NCBI GenBank assembly: GCA_030696545.1
Contig: JAUYSA010000024.1
Coordinates: 1 to 33,822, forward strand
Source of the DNA: Hyphomonadaceae bacterium
GTDB lineage: Bacteria > Pseudomonadota > Alphaproteobacteria > Caulobacterales > Hyphomonadaceae
Direction of reading: 5' to 3'
DNA length: 33,822 nucleotides
Part shown: in pieces, positions 26,757-33,822 of the stretch
Layout of the letters: each line of letters starts with the position of its first letter
Position numbering within the stretch: position 1 is the stretch's first letter
Translations under genes and position numbers: made by a program
The notes under the pieces: generated by a model
Database searches by the model: none
What the model was told of the DNA's origin: nothing
What the model saw: only the letters and a program-made list of their open reading frames with translations

Positions 26757-27956
26757 GTGCTCGTAGACAGAAACACCGTCGCCGCCGCGCTGGACGCGGA
26801 CCAATTGTTGAAGGAAGCCATCGAGATCAGCGGCCTGACCGATTTCGGGGATCCGCGCTCCATCGATGCGCTGCGCGTGATGGTGAAATGCTATGCGCAG
26901 GATCTTCAAGTGGACGCCGGCGGGCTGAACACCGTGCGGAATACGATCATCCGGCAGTTGGTGAACCGGGCCCGCTTCGCGCGCGACGTCGCGCTCCATC
27001 CGGAGATCCTCGAGGAGGATGTGAGCGATCCGATCATCATCCTGGGTCAACCCCGCTCAGGCACGACCAAGACGCATCGCATGCTGGGCGTCGATCCCAA
27101 TCTGCTGAAGACTTATATGTGGCAACTGACCAATCCGGCTCCATTTCCGGACGCGGAACCTGGAAAGCCGGACCCACGTATAGCGGCGGCGAACTTCCAG
27201 GACGAACTGATCCACGCGAGCAACACGAACCCCGAGTTGCGTGCTGGCCACCTCTATAGATCGGAAGAGGTGCAATCCGACCTATTTTTATTTGGCATGA
27301 CCTTCAATTGCAACACGTTATCTTCGGGGCGCCCACCGTCTCCATCCTATTACGAGTATACGAAGATCCGCACCATCCCCTCGGAGCTCGACAACTACAA
27401 ATACGTCAAGTCGTTGTTCCAGTATCTGCAGTGGCAACAAGGCGGCCGCCGGGGAAGGCGCTGGCTCATGAAGCATGAAACCAACCATGGACGGCTCGAT
27501 GAAGTGTTGACCGTCTATCCCAAGGCGACGCTCGTACACGTCCACCGTGACCCGCGGGCGAGCGTGCCTTCCCTGCTGAAGCTGATGGTCGAATCTTACA
27601 AGGCGATCAACCCAGACGTGGCCGCGGCCGAAATCTCGCCCTTGCTCATCAAGCGCGCGGTTGACGTGATGGCCCGCTACCTGGAGGCGCGCGATCGGCT
27701 GGACCTGGATGATCGAATCTACGACGTGCCCTACGAACAGATCCGCAGTAATCCGATGCCGGTCTTCCGTGAGATCTACCGGCGCGCCGGCCATGTGCTC
27801 ACACCGGAATCCGAGGCGCTCATGCTTCAGTACGAACTGAAAAACGAGCAGGGCAAGCACGGTGCTCACAAGTACTCTCTGGAACAGTTTGGGCTAACGG
27901 AAGAAATGATACGCCGCGATTTCGGCGCGTATATCGATCGCTTCATTGAAGCATAA
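26757..27956 (+). CDS. Sulfotransferase 2 (PAPS-dependent)
   Basis: 399 residues from GTG 26757, chosen because the first residues VLVD and the length then match paralog 1; the frame extends upstream to 26529. GGGGAGAGGG lies about 11 bases upstream, a loose ribosome site. PAPS loop QPRSGTTKTH at 98-107. The motif WLMKHETNH has the family lysine and histidine. The 3'-phosphate motif HVHRDPRASVPS is complete. This is the canonical Sulfotransfer_3-type enzyme of the pair, predicted to move the PAPS sulfo group to a hydroxyl or amine of an unknown acceptor. Immediately downstream are a DUF1214 5' relic (17 bases away) and then cysD, which would supply PAPS. Confidence 0.92.
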   Translation: MLVDRNTVAAALDADQLLKEAIEISGLTDFGDPRSIDALRVMVKCYAQDLQVDAGGLNTVRNTIIRQLVNRARFARDVALHPEILEEDVSDPIIILGQPRSGTTKTHRMLGVDPNLLKTYMWQLTNPAPFPDAEPGKPDPRIAAANFQDELIHASNTNPELRAGHLYRSEEVQSDLFLFGMTFNCNTLSSGRPPSPSYYEYTKIRTIPSELDNYKYVKSLFQYLQWQQGGRRGRRWLMKHETNHGRLDEVLTVYPKATLVHVHRDPRASVPSLLKLMVESYKAINPDVAAAEISPLLIKRAVDVMARYLEARDRLDLDDRIYDVPYEQIRSNPMPVFREIYRRAGHVLTPESEALMLQYELKNEQGKHGAHKYSLEQFGLTEEMIRRDFGAYIDRFIEA

Positions 27957-27972
27957 CGCTGGGACGCGGACG

Positions 27973-28100
27973 ATGTCCGACACGCTCGCCGTGCGAACCG
28001 CTAACGACGGGCCCTCGAGCGAGGGCAGGAAAGCTGGCCTCGATTCACCGATAGGCTGGCGGCGGCCGGCGCCGCCGTCGCAAGAGAGAAGATACGTCGA
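27973..28100 (+). pseudogene. 5' relic of a third DUF1214 gene
   Basis: It begins MSDTLAVRTA, against MSDTFGVRSA in the intact copy at 31959. After SSEG the match continues in another frame: GW-RFTD-LA-AGAAV, then AREKI, against GWRRFTDALATAGAAVYARENI. Similarity fades near 28100. The bases just before the ATG are alike too (CTGGGA-G--ACG). So this is a frameshifted 5' end of the same gene family, 17 bases after the sulfotransferase 2 stop. It suggests an ancestral sulfotransferase-DUF1214 pair that was later broken. Confidence 0.75.
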
Positions 28101-28111
28101 CGGCGGTAGGG

Positions 28112-28132
28112 CGGCCGGCTCTAGGCCGGCCG
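28112..28132 (+). terminator. GC-rich hairpin between sulfotransferase 2 and cysD
   Basis: CGGCCGGC-tctag-GCCGGCCG, a perfect 8-base stem with a 5-base loop, followed by TTCCGGCCATTT rather than a clean T run. It could attenuate read-through into cysD. Confidence 0.4.
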
Positions 28133-28249
28133 TTCCGGCCATTTGATCATTCACGCAGTCGATCCGGGGCGCCGGCGATTGCGACCCCATGTGCGGGACT
28201 GAGGTGTCTTCGGACAAACCGGGTCTCGCCGCCCTCCAAGGAGAAGTCC

Positions 28250-29152
28250 ATGAGGCCCCTCACGCATCTAGAGCACCTCGAAGCGGAGTCGATCCACATA
28301 CTGCGCGAAGTAGTGGCGGAGACCGAGAAGCCTGTAATGCTATATTCGGTGGGCAAGGACTCCGCCGTCATGCTTGATCTGGCGCTTAAGGCCTTTCACC
28401 CTTCGCCGCCTCCCTTCCCGTTGCTGCACGTCGATACGACTTGGAAATTCAAGGCGATGTACGAATTGCGCGACCGTATGGCGCGCGAAAGTGGAATGGA
28501 GTTGATCGTCTATCGGAACCCGGAGGCAGAGGCGCGCAGGATCAACCCGTTCGACCACGGCGCCCTTCATACGGACTTGTGGAAGACGGAGGGGCTGAAG
28601 CAAGCGCTGAACAAGTACGGCTTCGACGCGGCATTTGGCGGCGCCCGACGCGACGAGGAAAGAAGCCGCGCCAAGGAGCGCATATTCTCATTCCGATCGA
28701 CCCAACACCGATGGGATCCGAAGAACCAACGGCCAGAGCTTTGGAACCTCTACAACGCACACAAGGCGAAGGGCGAAAGCGTCAGAGTGTTCCCAATCTC
28801 GAACTGGACGGAACTGGATATCTGGCAATACATCCAGCTCCACGATGTGCCGATCGTGCCGCTCTACTTCGCCGCCAAACGACCGACCGTTGAGCGGGAC
28901 GGGATGTTGCTGATGGTCGATGACCATCGCTTCCCCCTTTATGCGGGCGAAGCGGCGGTCGAACGTTCAATCCGCTTTCGCACCTTGGGTTGCTATCCCC
29001 TAACGGGAGCAGTCGAGAGCCAGGCAACGACGATCAGCGAGGTGATTCAGGAGACCTTGCTCACCAGTACCTCTGAACGCCAGGGCCGCGCCATTGACAA
29101 GGATGCCGGCGGCGCCGGTATGGAAAAGAAGAAGCAAGAGGGATATTTCTGA
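28250..29152 (+). CDS. cysD: Sulfate adenylyltransferase subunit 2
   Basis: 300 residues, full length. The PP-loop [12 protein letters not shown] is at 31-42, followed by [40 protein letters not shown] and the C-terminal [16 protein letters not shown], all canonical CysD. With CysN it makes APS and pyrophosphate from ATP and sulfate in the cytosol. AAGGAG lies upstream of the ATG. Its TGA overlaps the ATG of cysNC (TGATG), so the two are translationally coupled. It starts 293 bases after sulfotransferase 2, so it may share that transcript or use its own promoter; no CRP-like site was seen in that gap. Confidence 0.97.
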   Translation: MRPLTHLEHLEAESIHILREVVAETEKPVMLYSVGKDSAVMLDLALKAFHPSPPPFPLLHVDTTWKFKAMYELRDRMARESGMELIVYRNPEAEARRINPFDHGALHTDLWKTEGLKQALNKYGFDAAFGGARRDEERSRAKERIFSFRSTQHRWDPKNQRPELWNLYNAHKAKGESVRVFPISNWTELDIWQYIQLHDVPIVPLYFAAKRPTVERDGMLLMVDDHRFPLYAGEAAVERSIRFRTLGCYPLTGAVESQATTISEVIQETLLTSTSERQGRAIDKDAGGAGMEKKKQEGYF

Positions 29153-31059
29153 TGGAATCGGCTTCTGCTTATCGACCTGACGCGCTGATATCCAACGATA
29201 TAAATGCATATCTCGACCGTCACCAACACAAGACATTACTTCGCTTTATTACTTGTGGATCAGTGGACGATGGCAAGTCGACGCTGATCGGACGATTGCT
29301 CTACGACAGTAAGATGATTTTCGAGGATCAGCTGGCCACGCTGGAAGCCGACAGCAAGCGCATCGGCACGCAAGGTCAGGAGATCGACTTTGCGCTACTT
29401 GTGGATGGTCTGGCCGCCGAGCGCGAGCAGGGCATCACCATCGACGTCGCCTACCGCTTCTTCTCGACTGAGAAACGCAAGTTCATCGTCGCCGACACGC
29501 CCGGCCATGAGCAGTACACGCGCAACATGGTGACCGGCGCGTCAACCGCTGACCTCGCCGTAATTCTGGTGGACGCGCGCAAGGGCGTGCTTACGCAGAC
29601 GCGTCGTCATTCCTATCTCGCACACTTGGTTGGTATTCGTGACGTCGTGTTGGCCGTGAATAAGATGGACCTGGTCGGCTACGATGAGGGGATATTCGAC
29701 CAAATTGTCTCGGACTACCGCGGGTTCGCACAAAGCATCGGCGTTACGGCGTTTACACCCATCCCCATCTCGGGATTCAAGGGTGACAACATCACTGTCA
29801 GTTCGCTCAATATGCCCTGGTACACGGGACCGACGCTGATCGATTACCTGGAGCACGTTGAAGTGGATCGGCAGTCCCGCCAGGCCCAGCCCTTTCGGAT
29901 GCCGGTGCAGTGGGTCAACCGTCCCGATCTCGACTTCCGTGGATTCGCTGGCCTGATCGCCAGCGGGGGGGTCCGGCCGGGCGATCCAATACGTGTCCTC
30001 CCCTCAGGCAAGATCTCTAGCGTCGCGCGGATCGTGACGCAGGACGGCGATCTTGACGAGGCGGTGGCCGGGCAATCGGTCACCCTCACTTTCACAGACG
30101 AGCTCGATTGCTCTCGCGGCGCGGTTATCGCCGCGGCTGATGCCCCGCCCCAGTCCGCCGACCAGTTCGAGGCGACTATCGTTTGGATGGCGGATGAGGA
30201 GATGCTGCCGGGCCGCCCCTATTGGCTGAAGTCAGGTGCGCAAACCGTCAGCGCTATCGTCCAGCCGCCGAAGTATCAGATCAACGTCAACACGATGGAG
30301 CAGTTGGCGGCGAAGACGCTGGCGCTGAACGCGATCGGCGTCGCCAATTTTTCGACTGACCGGCCTTTGGTGTTCGAGCCCTATGTCGAGAACCGCACGC
30401 TGGGCAGCTTCATCATGATCGACAAGTTCACGAATGCGACCGTCGGCGCCGGCGTAATCCGGTTCGCCCTTCGGCGCGCACAGAACATCCACTGGCAGGC
30501 GGTGGAGATCGATCGGCACGCCCACGCCGAGCAGAAGTTGCAATCGCCGAAGTTGCTTTGGTTCACGGGCCTGTCGGGCTCGGGCAAGTCGACGATCGCC
30601 AATCTCGTAGAAAAGGCCCTCTACGTCCGTGGCAAGCACTCGTTTCTGCTTGACGGCGACAACGTCCGCCACGGCTTGAGCCGCGACCTGGGGTTCACCG
30701 ACGCCGACCGGGTCGAGAACATCCGGCGCGTCGGCGAGGTGGCCAAGTTGATGGTGGAGGCTGGTTTGTTCGCACTAACCGCTTTCATTTCGCCGTTCCG
30801 GGCTGAACGCCGGATGGTGCGCGACCTGATGCCTGACGGTGAGTTCATCGAGATCTTCGTCGACACGCCCTTGGAGGTGGCCGAGCAGCGTGACGTCAAG
30901 GGTCTCTATCGAAAGGCTCGCGCGGGGGAACTTGGCAACTTCACCGGCATCGACAGTCCTTACGAGCCGCCCCACACACCCGATATCCACATCGAGACCG
31001 AACGGATGACCCCTGAGGAAGCCGCGGAGTTCATCGTGGCGAAGGTGCTAGGCGAATGA
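29152..31059 (+). CDS. cysNC: Bifunctional sulfate adenylyltransferase subunit 1/adenylylsulfate kinase
   Basis: 635 residues. The N-terminal GTPase (CysN) shows GSVDDGKST at 36-44, the [13 protein letters not shown] switch, [12 protein letters not shown] and NKMDL near 168, followed by two beta-barrel domains. The C-terminal APS kinase (CysC) starts near 460, with P-loop GLSGSGKST at about 470, [15 protein letters not shown], and [17 protein letters not shown]. It completes ATP sulfurylase with CysD and then phosphorylates APS to PAPS, the sulfotransferase donor. Overlaps cysD by one base and cysQ by four. A fusion of this kind is common in alphaproteobacteria. The first 100 bases are more AT-rich than the rest. 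Confidence 0.97.
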   Translation: MESASAYRPDALISNDINAYLDRHQHKTLLRFITCGSVDDGKSTLIGRLLYDSKMIFEDQLATLEADSKRIGTQGQEIDFALLVDGLAAEREQGITIDVAYRFFSTEKRKFIVADTPGHEQYTRNMVTGASTADLAVILVDARKGVLTQTRRHSYLAHLVGIRDVVLAVNKMDLVGYDEGIFDQIVSDYRGFAQSIGVTAFTPIPISGFKGDNITVSSLNMPWYTGPTLIDYLEHVEVDRQSRQAQPFRMPVQWVNRPDLDFRGFAGLIASGGVRPGDPIRVLPSGKISSVARIVTQDGDLDEAVAGQSVTLTFTDELDCSRGAVIAAADAPPQSADQFEATIVWMADEEMLPGRPYWLKSGAQTVSAIVQPPKYQINVNTMEQLAAKTLALNAIGVANFSTDRPLVFEPYVENRTLGSFIMIDKFTNATVGAGVIRFALRRAQNIHWQAVEIDRHAHAEQKLQSPKLLWFTGLSGSGKSTIANLVEKALYVRGKHSFLLDGDNVRHGLSRDLGFTDADRVENIRRVGEVAKLMVEAGLFALTAFISPFRAERRMVRDLMPDGEFIEIFVDTPLEVAEQRDVKGLYRKARAGELGNFTGIDSPYEPPHTPDIHIETERMTPEEAAEFIVAKVLGE

Positions 31060-31793
31060 GCTCCCTTGGCGACCCTGAACTGGCGGCATGGCTTGCAGAG
31101 GCGGCTGGCCGCGTCCTGCTCGAGGTTCGCGCCAGCAACCTGTTCTCCGGCAAGGCGCTCGGCAAGGCGGGGGACCGCGTTGCAAATGCCTTGCTCATGG
31201 AGGCCATTGCAGAGCAGCGTCCGGACGACGCCGTGCTCTCTGAAGAAAGCGTGGACGACAAGGCGCGTCTGAAGTGCTCGCGGGTTTGGATCATCGATCC
31301 ACTGGACGGCACGCGGGAATATGGCGAGGGCCGGACCGACTGGGCGATCCACGTCGGCCTCGCCGTCGACGGGGTCGCCGTAGCGGGCGCGGTGGCCTTG
31401 CCCGGGCTAAACCTGGTCATGCGCAGCGACCAGCCGCCGTCCCTGCCAGCTGTAAGCAGGAGGCTGCGGATGCTGGTCAGCCGCACCCGACCTGCGGCCG
31501 AAGCAGTCGCCGTCGCCAAGGCAATGGACGCCGAGTTGACGCCGATGGGCTCGGCGGGGGCGAAGGCCATGGCGGTGGTGCGCGGAGAGGCCGACATCTA
31601 CCTGCATTCCGGCGGCCAGTACGAGTGGGACAACTGCGCGCCCGTCGCCGTCGCGCTTGCGGCGGGACTGCACGTAACGCGCATGGATGGCTCGTCGATG
31701 CGATACAACAACGAAAACAGCTGGTTGCCAGATCTACTGATTTGCCGACCGGAGCTGGCCCAGCAAGCTCAGGCGGCAATTGCTTCTTTGTAG
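31056..31793 (+). CDS. cysQ: 3'(2'),5'-bisphosphate nucleotidase
   Basis: 245 residues of the inositol-monophosphatase fold. Metal-binding motifs are visible: Glu63/Glu64 in [18 protein letters not shown] at 81-92, and [14 protein letters not shown] with Asp192. It converts PAP, the product of sulfotransferases and PAPS reductase, to AMP, which relieves product inhibition. Its ATG overlaps the cysNC stop by four bases (ATGA), so PAPS synthesis and PAP removal are co-expressed. That is the arrangement expected when PAPS is made for transfer reactions. Confidence 0.95.
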   Translation: MSSLGDPELAAWLAEAAGRVLLEVRASNLFSGKALGKAGDRVANALLMEAIAEQRPDDAVLSEESVDDKARLKCSRVWIIDPLDGTREYGEGRTDWAIHVGLAVDGVAVAGAVALPGLNLVMRSDQPPSLPAVSRRLRMLVSRTRPAAEAVAVAKAMDAELTPMGSAGAKAMAVVRGEADIYLHSGGQYEWDNCAPVAVALAAGLHVTRMDGSSMRYNNENSWLPDLLICRPELAQQAQAAIASL

Positions 31794-31795
31794 AA

Positions 31796-31827
31796 ATTAT
31801 ATGATAATAAGCTCTATTCCATATAAT
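31796..31827 (+). promoter_or_regulatory. AT-rich inverted repeat after cysQ
   Basis: ATTATATG and CATATAAT form perfect 8-base arms with a 16-base spacer, starting three bases past the cysQ stop. The gap 31794-31949 is strikingly AT-rich for this window and contains TATAAT at 31822-31827 and 31892-31897, so it probably holds the promoter of DUF1214 copy 2. No -35 element at a standard spacing stood out. Confidence 0.4.
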
Positions 31828-31949
31828 ACTTAATTGCTTTACGCGCCGCTACATCGATCCTGTACTTGTCTATCTTCAGTGAATAGCTAAATATAATGAG
31901 CGGATGAATCGGCGGCCCTACGCCCCTGCGTCCGGTTTGCAAATCTGGG

Positions 31950-33176
31950 ATGGAAACGATGTCCGACACGTTTGGCGTGCGATCCGCTGATACGTCCTCG
32001 AGCGAGGTCGCCGAAGGCTGGCGTCGCTTCACCGATGCGCTGGCGACGGCCGGCGCCGCCGTCTACGCACGAGAGAACATCGGTCGCGATGTGGCGCAGC
32101 AGGCGGAGATAACTGAATCGATGGTCTACGCCCTGATCGCTGGGCTGATGGCCTTCGCCAACGCCGATCGCGACCACCCGGAATTCACGCCTATCCTGAA
32201 CAGCGGCATCCGCCGGTTCGCGACCAACGCGGACACTGTCTACCTCCATGCGCTGATCAATGGTGCGGGACGCTATCGAATCGTCGGGCGGCGGGGCACT
32301 GTGGGCATCCTCCACTTCCAGGTCTTCGCCGGGAACATGGGAGTGTCGGAGATCTCGGCGCAGTGCGAGCTGGTCGCACCTCCGACGGCGCCAGGCGAGA
32401 ATGGCGAATTCGAGATACTGCTGAGCGACGAGCGCCCGAAAGGGTACGACGGGCTGTGGCTGCAACTCGATCCCACTTTCGCGGAGCAGTTCATCGCCGT
32501 TCGCTACGTCGCCAAGGACTGGGCGACGGAGATCGACCCGCAGATCGCCATAGAACCGCTCCACCACAGCATCCGCAAGGTGCGCGACAATCCGACGGGC
32601 CTGCTTGATCGTCTCCAACTCGTGCCCGCCTACGTCCAGGGCGTCACTGAAGAGCTGATGACGATCATGCGGAGCCAGCTGGAGAAGTCCGGCGCGCCCA
32701 ACGATGTGTACGACGTGACGCAGACGTTCCCTAACATAGCTGGCCAAGCCTACACCCACGGGCTCATCGAGATCGGTCCGAATGAGGCCTGGATCGCCGA
32801 GTGCGAGGTGCCGCAAGGTTTGTCCTACTGGGGCATCCAGCTGATGGACTTCGCCTACAACACGCTCGAATTCCCCTTCCGCCAATGCGCGATCAACAGC
32901 GATCTCGGCACGGTCGATCGCGACGGTAAGCTGCGCATCGTGGTCTGCAATCAAGACCCAGGCGTCGTAAACTGGCTCGACAACAACGGCTACGGCAAGG
33001 TCCAGATCCGCTGCCGCTGGTTCGGCTCGGCCCACCCGACCATCCGGACCAAGGTCGTGCCGCTGGCCGAGGTTCGTGATCATTTGCCGGCGGACACGGA
33101 GACGATCTCGCCGCATGAGCGCGAAGCCAGATTGCGGAAGCGATCCATCGGCGCGCAGATGCGCCGGCGCTGGTAG
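31950..33176 (+). CDS. DUF1214-type protein, copy 2 of the sulfation module
   Basis: 408 residues from ATG 31950; ATG 31959 (MSDTFGV) is just as likely, because the relic at 27973 conserves exactly that start. Cytosolic, with no signal. It shares with copy 1 DHPEFTPILNSGIRRFATNADT, GYDG, AYTHGLIEIG-NEAWI, YWGIQLMDFAYNTLEF, DGKLRIVVCNQDPGVVNWLD, DHLPADT and the terminal GAQMRRRW. This is the DUF1214 fold, with no described activity. Its recurrent pairing with sulfotransferases in this window suggests a role around the sulfated product or acceptor (inference). It follows cysQ by 156 bases of AT-rich DNA. GC content matches sulfotransferase 2 and cysDNCQ better than copy 1 does. Confidence 0.75.
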   Translation: METMSDTFGVRSADTSSSEVAEGWRRFTDALATAGAAVYARENIGRDVAQQAEITESMVYALIAGLMAFANADRDHPEFTPILNSGIRRFATNADTVYLHALINGAGRYRIVGRRGTVGILHFQVFAGNMGVSEISAQCELVAPPTAPGENGEFEILLSDERPKGYDGLWLQLDPTFAEQFIAVRYVAKDWATEIDPQIAIEPLHHSIRKVRDNPTGLLDRLQLVPAYVQGVTEELMTIMRSQLEKSGAPNDVYDVTQTFPNIAGQAYTHGLIEIGPNEAWIAECEVPQGLSYWGIQLMDFAYNTLEFPFRQCAINSDLGTVDRDGKLRIVVCNQDPGVVNWLDNNGYGKVQIRCRWFGSAHPTIRTKVVPLAEVRDHLPADTETISPHEREARLRKRSIGAQMRRRW

Positions 33177-33188
33177 AGCGCCCAGAGC

Positions 33189-33520
33189 GGCTCTGTCAGC
33201 CCAAACCATTGGCGGCAGGACCGACCGGGCTGTAGGCCTCATCGGTCATAACGAAATCGACCAGCTCGTTTCGCTACTTCGACAGCTCACCCGAGGCGAT
33301 CCGTCTCGTGGTGATGATGTAGGTGAAATACCCGCTGTCGCTGCGCAACGTGGAGGATCTCCTGCACGAGCGGGGCCTCGACATCTGCCACGAGACGGTG
33401 AGACAAGGCCGCGGCCCTGAGCTTCGTCAAGCGAGTGGCAGTCGCTCATGGCCTGAGACCAGAACGCCCCTGCCCTCACTCCGCCAGGTGGAGACAAGTT
33501 GCCGTTGGACTGACAGCACC
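33189..33520 (+). mobile_element. Internally deleted IS6-family element
   Basis: Left end GGCTCTGTCAGCCC at 33189. Transposase N-terminal sequence FRYFDSSPEAIRLVVMM, a TAG (33328-33330) where the family has Tyr, then VKYPLSLRNVEDLLHERGLD and ICHETVR. It jumps to a mid-gene scrap (AAGGCCGCGGCCCTGA) and then to the 3' tail GTCGCTCATGGCCTGA, with the right end at 33520. The catalytic core is missing. It has a different N-terminal subfamily from the copy at 1-271. The right end is shared over 32 bases with 21906-21937. Confidence 0.85.
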
Positions 33521-33599
33521 GCGCGATGGACACCCACCACGAGCCCGGCAGGAGCGGGTGTCTGATCGCCATCGACAAGCCAGAATTTGATTCGGAAAA

Positions 33600-33822
33600 T
33601 TAGTTCGGCAGGCGCAATGACTGACCAGGATAGATCTTGTCCGGATCGCTCAACATGGGTCGGTTCGCTTCGAATATTTCGTGATAGCGCTTCGCGTCCC
33701 CATAAGTCTGCTTAGCGATCTTCGAGAGAGTGTCGCCCGACTTGACCACGTAGAATCTAGGCTGAGCTTGCGCGCTGGGAGCCGCGGGTTGAGCGCTTTG
33801 GGCTGCGGCTGCTGCAGGCTTT
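33600..33822 (-). CDS. LysM-domain protein, C-terminal part
   Basis: The minus strand enters the window in an alanine/proline/glutamine-rich linker and continues [52 protein letters not shown], then TAA at 33600-33602. This is one complete LysM peptidoglycan-binding module at the protein C-terminus. The layout recalls the small LysM proteins of the YgaU type, which carry a BON domain first, but the N-terminus lies outside the window. It looks intact and is probably native sequence beyond the mobile region. Confidence 0.9.
   Translation of the reverse strand, partial: KPAAAAAQSAQPAAPSAQAQPRFYVVKSGDTLSKIAKQTYGDAKRYHEIFEANRPMLSDPDKIYPGQSLRLPN

Noticed and set aside
28140-28249. A fourth copy of the CRP-like operator upstream of cysD
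   Set aside because: Only a short TGTC-ttcg-GACA repeat is present; its spacing is four, not six, and its arms are short.
31887-33242. Minus-strand open frame of 451 codons
   Set aside because: It is antisense to DUF1214 copy 2, which has a paralog and conserved motifs; the antisense translation is low-complexity and Arg/His-rich.
1-33822. CRISPR array, tRNA or rRNA genes
   Set aside because: No regularly spaced direct repeats, cloverleaf-like segments or rRNA-like conserved stretches were found on reading both strands; the only dispersed repeats are IS6 ends and gene paralogs.

Overview
The window is a high-GC, gene-dense stretch of an alphaproteobacterium. Sphingomonadales or Caulobacterales are the best guesses, from the MHYT and HDFNN-type hybrid kinases, the TonB receptor and the IS6-type remnants, but the genus is not certain. 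It reads as an accessory region repeatedly rearranged by IS6-family elements: degraded transposase pieces or isolated element ends lie at about 1-271, 2781, 3963, 7228-7677, 9604-9857, 21881-21937, 22957 and 33189-33520. No rRNA, tRNA or CRISPR array was seen.

Layout. 1-9.2 kb is a patchwork: an IS6 left end, the 3' end of a cytochrome P450, a hybrid histidine kinase whose tail runs into that P450, a two-domain extradiol-type (VOC) dioxygenase, a second membrane hybrid kinase, a winged-helix protein, an IS6 transposase fragment and a Tat-exported alpha/beta hydrolase. 9.6-21.9 kb is signalling-rich: an exported protein of unknown function, an unannotated coding-like frame (11075-11449), a third hybrid kinase (+), then on the minus strand an MHYT-PAS hybrid kinase with an overlapping single-domain response regulator, followed by a tight operon of TonB-dependent receptor, YfiR-like periplasmic protein and hybrid kinase. 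That makes five hybrid kinases in about 21 kb.

21.9-33.5 kb is the most interesting part. It is bracketed by two IS6 right ends that share 32 identical bases in direct orientation. It holds an SDR oxidoreductase, a receiver-domain scrap, two intact DUF1214-type proteins plus the 5' relic of a third, a Crp/Fnr-type regulator, two paralogous PAPS-dependent sulfotransferases, and an overlapping cysD-cysNC-cysQ operon. Sulfate is activated to PAPS by CysD and CysNC, the sulfotransferases would move the sulfo group to an unknown acceptor, and CysQ would remove the PAP by-product. No reductive cysH/cysIJ genes are present, so the cluster looks like a sulfation system rather than sulfur assimilation.

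A palindrome ATTGTCG-N6-CGACAAT occurs three times, only upstream of genes of this module: between the Crp/Fnr gene and sulfotransferase 1, upstream of the first DUF1214 gene, and (one mismatch) upstream of sulfotransferase 2. Its geometry matches a CRP-type site (TGTCG-N6-CGACA), so I propose a dedicated sulfation regulon run by the embedded regulator. The right edge holds the C-terminal part of a LysM protein, probably native chromosome.
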